A DNA stretch of 64,000 bases from Bacillus siamensis KCTC 13613 (lineage in GTDB: Bacteria > Bacillota > Bacilli > Bacillales > Bacillaceae). The stretch lies in NCBI RefSeq assembly GCF_000262045.1, contig NZ_AJVF01000013.1:372001-436000 (forward strand), read 5' to 3'. The number at the start of each line of letters is the position of its first letter. Within the stretch, counting starts at the first letter, position 1. Below, piece after piece: positions 10,110-24,207 of the stretch. Under the pieces are notes generated by a model, which ran no database searches, was not told the origin of the DNA, and saw only the letters and a program-made list of their open reading frames with translations. Position numbers and translations under genes: made by a program.

Positions 10110-10275
10110 TCTTTTTTCATATAAAAAACTTTCAATCCAGCGGAATGAAAGACAGTGACCCGTTATAGCCCTTATCTTCAAAATGCTGTGCATTTTTCTG
10201 GATGCGGCACCTTGCATGATACGCAGGTTGCCGGGCGTCATCGGTCCAGTCCCTCAGCCGCTCTTGATAAGCTTT
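10110..10275 (-). promoter_or_regulatory. SAM-I (S-box) riboswitch with terminator upstream of cysH
   Basis: The minus strand shows the S-box landmarks in order: the CTTATCAAGAG helix P1 strand, GAGGGACTGG, GATG, CCCGGCAACC, and the closing GATAAGGGC. A terminator follows, with stem CTTTCATTCC/GGATTGAAAG (one mismatch) and a T run ending near 10120. Known S-box logic is that high SAM favours the terminator and shuts the sulfate operon. Confidence 0.93.
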
Positions 10276-10290
10276 TTAGATTTGTACTAA

Positions 10291-10318
10291 ATTTTAGCAC
10301 AATTCTAACAGAAGTCAA
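10291..10318 (-). promoter_or_regulatory. Sigma-A promoter of the cysH operon
   Basis: Reading on the minus strand, TTGACT (10313–10318) and TAAAAT (10291–10296) are separated by 16 bases. Transcription would start just upstream of the S-box aptamer. Confidence 0.8.
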
Positions 10319-10342
10319 CCCGAGTTTTTTGATAGGAATAAT

Positions 10343-10366
10343 AAAACAGGCCCTGAGGCCTGTTTT
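10343..10366 (-). terminator. Terminator of the pyr operon
   Basis: A perfect 10-base stem (10343–10352 with 10357–10366) with a tetraloop and T residues lies nine bases after the pyrE stop. Confidence 0.9.
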
Positions 10367-10374
10367 TATTGTCA

Positions 10375-11003
10375 TTATTTTTTAAACCAATCTTTTGACT
10401 CGGGATTTTGTTTCCATGATTTCAGTTTCTCAATGTCATCTGAATGTATCGTTCCGTTTTCAAGCGCTACTTCAATCAGCGTGTCATAATCTGTTAACGA
10501 GTAGTACGGCAGACCCGCTTTTTTAAAGGCTTCTCTTGCTTTCGGCAGTCCGTATGTAAAAATTGAAAGGACGCCGAGAACTTCCGCGCCCTCTCTTTGA
10601 AGGGCCGCCGCAGCTTCAAGCACGCTGCCACCGGTAGAAATCAAGTCTTCAATCACGACTGTTTTTTGTCCTTTTTTAACGGCGCCTTCTATTTGATTTC
10701 CTTTGCCGTGCGCTTTCGGTTTGCTTCTGACGTAGCACATCGGAGCGCCTGTACGATCTGCGAGAAGCGCAGCATGTGGAATGCCTGCCGTTGCAGTGCC
10801 CGCGATCATCTCCGCCTCGGGGAAATGCTCTTTCAGCAGTCTGCCGAGCCCGTCTGCCACATCATTTCTCACTTTTGGATACGACAATGTCAGGCGGTTG
10901 TCACAATAAATCGGCGATAAAATGCCGCTCGCCCACGTAAACGGCTCATTCGGGCGTAAAAAGACAGCTTCAATGTGTAATAGATGTTTTGCGATAGCCT
11001 GTT

Positions 11004-11007
<4 letters not shown>
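10375..11007 (-). CDS. pyrE: Orotate phosphoribosyltransferase PyrE
   Basis: Converts orotate and PRPP to orotidine 5'-phosphate, the fifth step of pyrimidine synthesis. The product is 210 residues with the PRPP-binding loop [13 protein letters not shown] take the ATG at 11007, which overlaps the pyrF stop as ATGA and has GGAGGG ten bases upstream; an in-frame start at 11025 would lie inside pyrF ahead of the ribosome site. Last gene of the ten-gene pyr operon. Confidence 0.95.
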
Positions 11008-13393
<2,386 letters not shown>

Positions 13394-13397
<4 letters not shown>

Positions 13398-16300
13398 ACC
13401 GTAACGGCCGCCTTTTGATTGGTTTCAGATGCAGGCATATGATCCGCCCGGAATGTCATGCTTTCCAACACCCGCAAAATGGCTTCGGCCGTATCTAAAG
13501 ATGTCAGGCAGGCGACTCCGTTCTCAACGGATTCACGGCGGATTCTGAAGCCGTCTCTGGCCGGCTGTTTTCCTTTTGTCAGCGTATTGATGACAAATTG
13601 CGCTTCTCCATTTCTGATGACGTCGATGAGATTCTTCCCTTCTTCGCCGATTTTCCCGACAACCTGAGCCGGAATCTGAGCGTCTTTCAAATAAGCGGCC
13701 GTTCCTTCCGTCGCCATGATGTTATAGCCGATAGCATGGAACCGCTTCGCGATCAGAAGTCCTTCTTCTTTATCTTTATCAGCAACAGTCAACAGCACCG
13801 AGCCGTAATTCGGAATTTGAATGCCAGAGGCAATCAGCGCTTTATAGAGCGCTTTTTCAAGAGTTGAATCTTTGCCCATGACCTCTCCCGTCGACTTCAT
13901 TTCAGGCCCTAATGTAATATCCACTCTTCTCAGCTTCGCGAATGAGAAGACAGGCGCTTTCACATATACCCCCTGCTGTTCAGGCTGCAGTCCCTCTTGA
14001 TAGCCGAAATCAGCAAGCTTTTGGCCGAGAATGACCTTTGTCGCCAGATTCGCCATCGGGATCTTTGTGATTTTGCTTAAGAACGGCACGGTTCTGCTTG
14101 ACCGCGGATTTACTTCAAGCACATACACTTCACCTTGCGACAGGACGAATTGGATGTTCAGCAAACCGACGATGTTGAGGCCTTTTGCCAAGGCTACAGT
14201 GTATTGTTCGATTTTTTTCTTAATGTCTCCGCTTAAAGACTGAGGCGGATAGACGGCGATTGAATCCCCTGAATGGACGCCGGCCCGCTCGATATGCTCC
14301 ATAATTCCCGGGATGACGACTGTTTCGCCGTCAGATACGGCGTCGACTTCGATTTCTTTCCCCGTCAGATAACGGTCGATTAACACCGGATGCTGCGGGT
14401 TGATTTTGACCGCATTTTTCATATAGTGAAGCAGCTCTTCTTCGTGATAGACGATCTCCATCGCCCGTCCGCCGAGCACATATGAAGGGCGGACAAGAAC
14501 CGGATAGCCGATGGATGCGGCAATTTTGACCGCTTCATTCACCGACACAGCGGTTTTTCCGAGCGGCTGCGGCACGTTCAGCGCCTCAAGCGCCTGCTCG
14601 AACTTATCCCGGTCTTCCGCACGGTCTAAATCCTCAAGTGATGTGCCGAGAATCTTGACGCCGCGGGCGCTCAATTCTTCCGCAAGATTGATCGCAGTCT
14701 GGCCGCCGAATTGGACGACGACGCCTTCCGGCTGTTCCAAATCAATGATATGCATGACATCTTCAACCGTCAGCGGTTCAAAATACAGCTTGTCTGAAAT
14801 ACTGAAATCAGTTGACACTGTCTCAGGGTTGTTGTTGATAATAATCGCTTCATAGCCTGCCTGCTTGATCGCCCAGACAGAGTGAACGGTCGCATAGTCA
14901 AATTCGACGCCCTGTCCGATGCGGATTGGGCCGGAGCCGAGGACGACGACGCTTTTTCTTGATGTCACTTCTGATTCATTTTCTTCCTCATATGTGCTGT
15001 AGAAGTACGGGGTTTCTGATTCGAATTCCGCCGCGCACGTATCCACCATTTTATATACAGGCTTGATGGCTGCTTCTTTTCTCATTTGGTACAGCTCTTG
15101 TTCCGGCATATTCCATTCCCGGCTGATGTATTTGTCGGAGAAACCGAGTTCCTTCGCTGTCTGCAGGACGGTGAGGCTGCCTTTTTCCGCTTTCAGCTTG
15201 GTTTCAAAAGCGACCAGCTTACAGAGCTTGTGCAAAAAGAAGACGTCAATTGCGGAAAACTCATGAAGCTGTTCGACTGTGTAGCCTCTTCTGAACGCTT
15301 CTGCAAGGTAAAACAGCCGTTCATCTCCGGCCTTTCTGATCCGTTTTTCCAAAAGTCCGTCAGAAATCTCTTCCGCATCCTTCAATTCCAGGTGATAGAC
15401 ATCGGCTTCCAATGAGCGGACTGCCTTTAACAGCGATTCTTCAAGGGTGCGTCCGATAGCCATGACCTCTCCGGTGGCTTTCATCTGCGTTCCGAGTCTG
15501 CGGTTTGCCGATTCAAATTTATCAAACGGCCAGCGCGGGATTTTTGACACGACATAGTCAAGCGCGGGCTCAAAAGCCGCATATGTTTTTCCCGTTACGG
15601 GATTCATCATTTCATCAAGAGAAAGCCCGACTGCGATTTTCGCCGCAAGCTTTGCGATCGGGTAACCCGTCGCTTTTGAGGCGAGTGCTGATGAGCGGCT
15701 CACCCGCGGATTCACTTCGATAATGTAATATTGGAAGCTGTCGGGATCGAGCGCGAGCTGAACATTACAGCCGCCTTCTATGCCGAGCGCGCGGATCAGC
15801 TTTAATGAAACATTGCGCAAAAGCTGGTATTCCCGGTCGCTCAGCGTCTGGCTCGGAGCAACGACGATGCTGTCGCCCGTATGGATGCCGACCGGGTCGA
15901 TATTTTCCATATTGCAGACGACGATCGCATGATCTCTGCTGTCTCTCATGACTTCATATTCGATCTCTTTGTAGCCGGCGATACTTTTTTCCAATAGGCA
16001 TTGATGGACGGGGCTTAGTTTTAATCCGTTTTCGACGATCTCTTTCAGCTCCGCTTCATTCGAGCAGATGCCTCCTCCCGTTCCGCCTAAAGTGTAAGCA
16101 GGGCGCACGATAACCGGAAACCCGATCCGGCCGACAAATTCCTCGGCTTCCTGCAAAGTGCGGATGATCTCGCTTTCCGGCACCGGTTCATTCAGCTCAT
16201 TCATCAACGTACGGAATAAATCGCGATCTTCCGCCTGCTGGATGGCGGACAGTTTTGTGCCGAGCACTTCCACTCCGCATTCCTCGAGAACCCCGAGTTC

Positions 16301-16609
16301 AGACAGCTCGACGGCAAGATTCAGTCCGGTCTGCCCTCCGAGGGTCGGCAGGATGGCATCCGGCCGTTCTTTTCTGATGATACGTGTGAGAAATTCCGTC
16401 GTCAGCGGTTCGATGTATACCCGATCTGCCATTTCCGTATCCGTCATAATGGTTGCCGGATTTGAATTAACGAGAATGACTTCATAGCCTTCTTCCTTTA
16501 AAGCGAGACACGCCTGCGTGCCCGCATAATCAAATTCCGCCGCCTGCCCGATAATAATCGGGCCTGATCCGATCACTAAAATCTTTTTAATATCTACGCG
16601 TTTTGGCAT
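13394..16609 (-). CDS. pyrAB: Carbamoyl-phosphate synthase large subunit (pyrimidine-specific)
   Basis: Makes carbamoyl phosphate from bicarbonate, two ATP and ammonia tunnelled from the small subunit. At 1071 residues it has the duplicated ATP-grasp halves. [17 protein letters not shown] opens the first half and [16 protein letters not shown] the second, near residue 555. The C-terminal MGS-like allosteric domain covers about the last 140 residues. It lies inside the pyr operon, so it is the uracil-regulated isozyme. Also called carB. Confidence 0.97.
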
Positions 16610-17684
16610 ACCGCTTCCCCTTCTTTCTCAGTTGTTTCGATCAAGTCAATGAATCTGTCAAATAAATGATTGGCATCTTCCGGCCCCGGTGAAGCTTCGG
16701 GGTGGTACTGAACCGTAAATGCCGGCAATGTTTTATGCTTGAGGCCTTCGATCGTTTGGTCATTGATCGCAATATGCGTCACTTCAAGCTCCGTCTCATC
16801 TATAGAAGAAACTGTATATCCGTGGTTTTGAGCGGTTAAAGCGACTTTCCCTGTCGCAAGCTCTTTAACCGGATGGTTGGAGCCTCTATGTCCGAATTTC
16901 ATTTTTTCCGTATCTGCTCCTGATGCCAGCGCAAATAATTGATGGCCGAGACAGATTCCGAATAACGGCACCTTCCCGAGTATGCCTTTTATCATCTCAA
17001 TCGCTTCCGGCACATCTTTCGGATCTCCGGGTCCGTTAGAAAGCATGATGCCGTCCGGCTTCAGTTGGAGCACTTCTTCCGCCGTTACATTGTACGGCAC
17101 AACGATGACATCACATTTTCGTTTGTTTAATTCTCTTAAAATGCCGTGCTTCATGCCGAAATCAACGAGTACGATGCGTTTGCCGCGGCCCGGACTCGGA
17201 TAAGCCGTTTTCGCCGATACTTGAGCGACTTGATTTCTCGGCAGTTCCGTTTCTTTCAGACGTGCCAGAACCGCTTCGACATCCTCCTCGCAAGATGCAA
17301 ATGTTCCTTTTAATGCACCGGCCGTGCGGATCATTCTTGTGAGCTTTCGCGTGTCAATCCCTTGTAAGCCGGGGATATTTTTCATTTTTAAATACTCGTC
17401 AAGCGTGTAAGCAGATCTCCAGTTGGAAGGCAGCTCGCACAGTTCTTTTACGATCAGCCCTTTTACAAAAGGAGTGATGGATTCAAAGTCATCTCTGTTA
17501 ATCCCATAGTTGCCGATCAGAGGATACGTCAGCGTCACGATCTGCCCGCAGTAGGAAGGGTCTGATAAAATTTCCTGATAACCGGTCATTCCCGTGTTGA
17601 ATACGACTTCACCCGCGGTATGCTCCAGGCTCCCGAATGCTTCACCCTCAAATACCGCTCCATTTTCCAGCACTAGTCTTCTTT

Positions 17685-17688
<4 letters not shown>
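16594..17688 (-). CDS. pyrAA: Carbamoyl-phosphate synthase small subunit (glutaminase)
   Basis: Hydrolyses glutamine and channels ammonia to PyrAB. The 364-residue protein has the N-terminal CPS-specific domain and a C-terminal class I glutamine amidotransferase domain. The nucleophile elbow GICLGHQ and the catalytic His-Glu region in [10 protein letters not shown] are visible. It overlaps pyrAB by 16 bases and pyrC by 4 bases (ATGA type). Also called carA. Confidence 0.97.
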
Positions 17689-20000
<2,312 letters not shown>

Positions 20001-20010
20001 TTTAAAAGGT

Positions 20011-21321
20011 TTACATATGATTTTGTTTTTCCGTTACGTCCGTTTCTTCGTCATTTGTGTGCGGCAGGACAAGGTTCAGAATGACTCCGACGATTGCCGC
20101 AAGCGCCATGCCGGATATTTGAAACCCGCCTTTTGATACTTGAATGAACGCACCGCCGACGCCGATCACGAGGATGACGGATGTGATAATTAAATTTCGC
20201 TTGTTTTCATAATCAATGTTGTTGTCAATCAGCATTCTCAAGCCGCTGGAGGCGATGATTCCGAAGAGCAGGAAGGAAACGCCTCCCATAACCGCTGACG
20301 GAACAGAGCTGATCAGCGCCGAAACTTTGCCGATAAATCCGAAGCACAGCGCAATCACGCCGGCGCCGCCGATGACAAAGACGCTGAACACTCTTGTAAT
20401 TGCCAGTACTCCGATGTTCTCGCCGTATGTCGTCGTCGGCGGGCCGCCGATTAACGAAGCGATGATCGTCGCAACACTGTCCCCCATTATGGAGCGGTGC
20501 AGTCCCGGCTTTTTAATGAAATCCTGTCCGACAACTTTACTCAGCACCATTTGATGGCCGATATGTTCTGACATCGTCACGAAAGCGACCGGCACCATCG
20601 CAGCCGCAATGCCCAACGTCACTGACGGCGTATAGTCTTTGAAAGGGATGATAAATTCAGGAACGGCGAACCATTTTGCATCAATGACCGGCTGGAAATT
20701 GACGATGCCTTGCGTCAGCGCAAACAGATAGCCGCCTATAATGCCGATCAATACCGGAATCAGGCTTAAAAATCCCCGTAAAAAGATGGCGCAGATAATG
20801 GTGATAGCCAAAGTGACGCCGGCTACACTGAAATGTTTCAGGCTGTAGACGAGTTCCTTCGCATTCGGATCGGCATACATTGCCATATTGACGGCTGTAC
20901 TCGCCAATCCGAGGCCGATGACGATGATGACCGGTCCGACGACCACCGGGGGAAGCAGCTTCATCAGCCACCCCGTTCCAAGCTGCCTGATGAGCAGTGC
21001 GATCAGGCCGTACACAATTCCCGCCAGGAAGGCACCGACCATGGCAGCCCCCGGCCCTCCCGCCGCTTTCACCAAGATAATCGGTGAAATAAAAGCGAAT
21101 GATGAGCCGAGATAAGCGGGAATCCGGCCTTTTGTCACCAAGAGATAGGCGAGTGTCCCGATTCCGCTCGTGACAAGCGCCACTGCCGGGCTCATTCCGA
21201 CCAGTTTCGGCACGAGTATGGTTGAGCCGAACATGGCGAATAAATGCTGCAGGCTGAATGACAGCCAGGACAATGGATTGGGGACGTCCCTGACTCCCAG
21301 GTTTACTTTTTTCTTACTCAT
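20011..21321 (-). CDS. pyrP: Uracil permease PyrP
   Basis: Proton-linked uracil importer of the nucleobase-cation symporter-2 family in the cytoplasmic membrane. The 436-residue product starts MSKKKVNLGVRD, is highly hydrophobic with about 12–14 membrane segments, and contains the NCS2 signature region around TTTYGENIGVLAITRV. GGGAGG precedes the ATG at 21321. A longer frame to 21393 would begin within the upstream attenuator. Placed between pyrR and pyrB with an attenuator on each side. Confidence 0.95.
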   Translation of the reverse strand: MSKKKVNLGVRDVPNPLSWLSFSLQHLFAMFGSTILVPKLVGMSPAVALVTSGIGTLAYLLVTKGRIPAYLGSSFAFISPIILVKAAGGPGAAMVGAFLAGIVYGLIALLIRQLGTGWLMKLLPPVVVGPVIIVIGLGLASTAVNMAMYADPNAKELVYSLKHFSVAGVTLAITIICAIFLRGFLSLIPVLIGIIGGYLFALTQGIVNFQPVIDAKWFAVPEFIIPFKDYTPSVTLGIAAAMVPVAFVTMSEHIGHQMVLSKVVGQDFIKKPGLHRSIMGDSVATIIASLIGGPPTTTYGENIGVLAITRVFSVFVIGGAGVIALCFGFIGKVSALISSVPSAVMGGVSFLLFGIIASSGLRMLIDNNIDYENKRNLIITSVILVIGVGGAFIQVSKGGFQISGMALAAIVGVILNLVLPHTNDEETDVTEKQNHM

Positions 21322-21354
21322 GGCGTTTTCCTCCCGGTTGACTTTCAAATGGTA

Positions 21355-21460
21355 TAAAAAAACCTCTTTGCTTATACGCAAAGAGGCATACAAAACCCGG
21401 CCGCGTCGATCCGCCCGGCTTTGTGTTTTAAAATCCTCTTTGCAGACTCTCTGGAATGCA
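21355..21460 (-). promoter_or_regulatory. PyrR-dependent attenuator in the pyrR–pyrP gap
   Basis: The PyrR-binding element, ATTCCAGAGAGTCT in minus-strand sense, lies at 21444–21457. The terminator is a perfect 9-base stem (21363–21371 with 21378–21386) followed by seven T residues. Confidence 0.92.
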
Positions 21461-21474
21461 TTTAAAAAGGGTGA

Positions 21475-22170
<696 letters not shown>

Positions 22171-22183
22171 TCAGCTTGTTTTT

Positions 22184-22212
22184 ATTATTTCAGAAAAGAA
22201 AGTCGCTGTCAA
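22184..22212 (-). promoter_or_regulatory. Sigma-A promoter of the pyr operon
   Basis: TTGACA (22207–22212) and AATAAT (22184–22189) are spaced 17 bases apart. The -35 box overlaps the ylyB stop codon, so the operon begins directly after ylyB. Confidence 0.85.
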
Positions 22213-23123
22213 TGGCTATTTCTCAAATGTTCAATGAGTTTTTTCATATCTTCAGGTAGGGGCGCTTCAAACTCCATGTATTCGCCCGTCCGCGGATGAT
22301 CAAAACCTAATATTCCGGCATGAAGCGCCTGGCCGTTGAAATCGATGGTTTTTCTCGGTCCGTACTTCGGGTCGCCTGCCAAAGGAAACCCGATATATTT
22401 CATATGAACGCGGATCTGATGCGTTCTTCCGGTTTCAAGACGGCACTCTACGAGCGTGAAGTCTTGAAACCGCTCAAGCACGTGGAAATGCGTGACGGCG
22501 TTTTTGCTGCCTTCTCTTGTTACGGTCATGCTTTGACGGTCTTTCTTATCTCTTCCGATCGGAGCGTCAATCGTTCCGTCATCATGTGAAATCAACCCGT
22601 GGACAACCGCTGTGTACTTTCTCGTCACGGTTTTATTGACGAGCTGATTAACGAGTGATTCATGCGCCATATCGTTTTTGGCGACCATTAACAGGCCGGA
22701 GGTATCTTTATCAATGCGATGGACGATTCCCGGGCGCATGACGCCGTTAATGCCTGAAAGATCATTGCAGTGAGCCATCAGTCCGTTTACGAGCGTCCCT
22801 GTCACATGGCCGGGCGCCGGATGTACGACCATGCCCCGCGGTTTGTTCACAACCAAGACGTCCTGATCCTCATAGTAAATATCCAGATCCATCGGCTCTG
22901 CAAGCACGTCCAGTTCTTCCGGTTCAGGAATGGTGACGGTTACCTGATCGCCGGGCTGCATTTTGTAGTTGGCTTTGACGGATTTGCCGTTAACGGTTAC
23001 CAGTCCCTCTTTCACCCATTGCTGCACCTGGGTGCGTGACCAGTTTTCTCCTGCTGCGGCCAAAAATTTATCAATCCGTTCGCTTTTTTGTTCAGGCTGA
23101 ACGGTTATCTCAAATTGATTCAT
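22209..23123 (-). CDS. ylyB: RluD-family 23S rRNA pseudouridine synthase YlyB
   Basis: Predicted to isomerise uridines of large-subunit rRNA. The 304-residue protein has an N-terminal S4 RNA-binding domain (SERIDKFLAAAGENWSRTQV region) and a catalytic domain with the signature HRIDKDTSGLL near residues 135–145, including the catalytic aspartate. ATG at 23123 follows the lspA stop by one base and has GAAGGAG inside the end of lspA. The exact rRNA target cannot be read from sequence. Confidence 0.93.
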   Translation of the reverse strand: MNQFEITVQPEQKSERIDKFLAAAGENWSRTQVQQWVKEGLVTVNGKSVKANYKMQPGDQVTVTIPEPEELDVLAEPMDLDIYYEDQDVLVVNKPRGMVVHPAPGHVTGTLVNGLMAHCNDLSGINGVMRPGIVHRIDKDTSGLLMVAKNDMAHESLVNQLVNKTVTRKYTAVVHGLISHDDGTIDAPIGRDKKDRQSMTVTREGSKNAVTHFHVLERFQDFTLVECRLETGRTHQIRVHMKYIGFPLAGDPKYGPRKTIDFNGQALHAGILGFDHPRTGEYMEFEAPLPEDMKKLIEHLRNSH

Positions 23124-23124
23124 G

Positions 23125-23586
23125 TTATTGCTCCTTCTTTTTCCCGCTGTCAAACAGCATATGAATAAATAAAAGTATGACGCCGACGCACAGTGAGGAG
23201 TCCGCGATATTAAAAATCGGATAGTGATAATTCACGATGATGACGTGAATAAAATCGACTACTTCCTGGCGTGCCGCCCGGTCGATAAAGTTTCCGGCTG
23301 CACCTCCCAGCATTAAGCCGAGAGAAATTCCGAGTAACATCTGCCCTTTTGCATAACGCTGTATGTAATAAACGATTCCGATAATCACGGCGATGGTAAT
23401 GACATAGAAAAACCACATTTGGCCGGCTAAAATTCCCCATGCCGCTCCCGTGTTGCGATGAGATGTGATATAAAGCACCTGATCGATGACAGGTATGCTT
23501 TGTCCCAATTCCATATGGCTGACGACAAGCCATTTGGTTAATTGGTCGGCAATAATAATAAAAAGAGCGATAAGATAATAAAGCAC
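23125..23586 (-). CDS. lspA: Prolipoprotein signal peptidase LspA
   Basis: Membrane aspartic protease that removes signal peptides from diacylglyceryl-modified prolipoproteins. The 153-residue protein has four hydrophobic segments and the two catalytic aspartates at about Asp102 (GNFIDR) and Asp129 (FNIADSS). It uses a GTG start with GGAGG about seven bases upstream. It is followed immediately by ylyB. Confidence 0.95.
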   Translation of the reverse strand: MLYYLIALFIIIADQLTKWLVVSHMELGQSIPVIDQVLYITSHRNTGAAWGILAGQMWFFYVITIAVIIGIVYYIQRYAKGQMLLGISLGLMLGGAAGNFIDRAARQEVVDFIHVIIVNYHYPIFNIADSSLCVGVILLFIHMLFDSGKKKEQ

Positions 23587-23687
23587 ACACGTTCCTCCAG
23601 TATACAGTTACTTTTATCCTTTATGAATTTTATCAGTAAAAGATGCCGGAGTAAAGGCAGATCATAAGGGCATGAAGACAGACGCTG

Positions 23688-24059
23688 TCACTCATACAGC
23701 GCCTGATCATATGCATAATCTCCGGATACCCAGTATGGAAGGGTTTTCTTTTCAAATTGAGCGGGATAATAAAAATCATCAGCGGTTCTGGCCGTCGGCA
23801 ATACCGCAAGCTTGTCAATCGGAATGGGGTCGCCTGTTTTTTCACAATAACCGTACGTATTGTTTTCAAACTTAGACAGGGCAAGAAGAACATCCTGAAG
23901 TTCTTCTTTTATATGATAGATCAGAGTTGCTTCTTGGTCGTTCATTGAAGGTTCAACAGATGCTGACATTTGAAAGCAAGAATATTCAAATAATCTTGAT
24001 TGAAGTTCTTCTTTCATCATGAGAAGCTCCGTGTGGATTGCGGTCAGTTGATCATTCAT
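23688..24059 (-). CDS. ylyA: YlyA, small DksA/TraR-like sporulation protein
   Basis: A 123-residue acidic protein with an N-terminal helical region and a C-terminal segment around ENNTYGYCEKTGDPIPIDKL. That segment resembles the DksA/TraR C4-type zinc region but keeps only one cysteine. The B. subtilis homologue binds RNA polymerase and affects sigma-G-dependent genes; that role is from memory. Ribosome site AGGAG lies nine bases before the ATG. I could not identify a convincing sigma-G promoter upstream. Confidence 0.85.
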   Translation of the reverse strand: MNDQLTAIHTELLMMKEELQSRLFEYSCFQMSASVEPSMNDQEATLIYHIKEELQDVLLALSKFENNTYGYCEKTGDPIPIDKLAVLPTARTADDFYYPAQFEKKTLPYWVSGDYAYDQALYE

Positions 24060-24167
24060 TCATCACAACTCCTGCTCTTGATTTATAGCTTTATTGTTGC
24101 CCCCAGAGCGCCATTTGAAGCCCATAAGATTTTTCCTATCGTTCTAATCGATGACATTAGTGGCATG

Positions 24168-24195
24168 TAAAAAACGCCCGGCTGTCAGCCGGGCG
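24168..24195 (-). terminator. Terminator of ileS
   Basis: A perfect 9-base GC-rich stem (24175–24183 with 24187–24195) with a 3-base loop and a run of T lies 12 bases past the ileS stop. Confidence 0.92.
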
Positions 24196-24207
24196 CTTTC
24201 TCATTCA

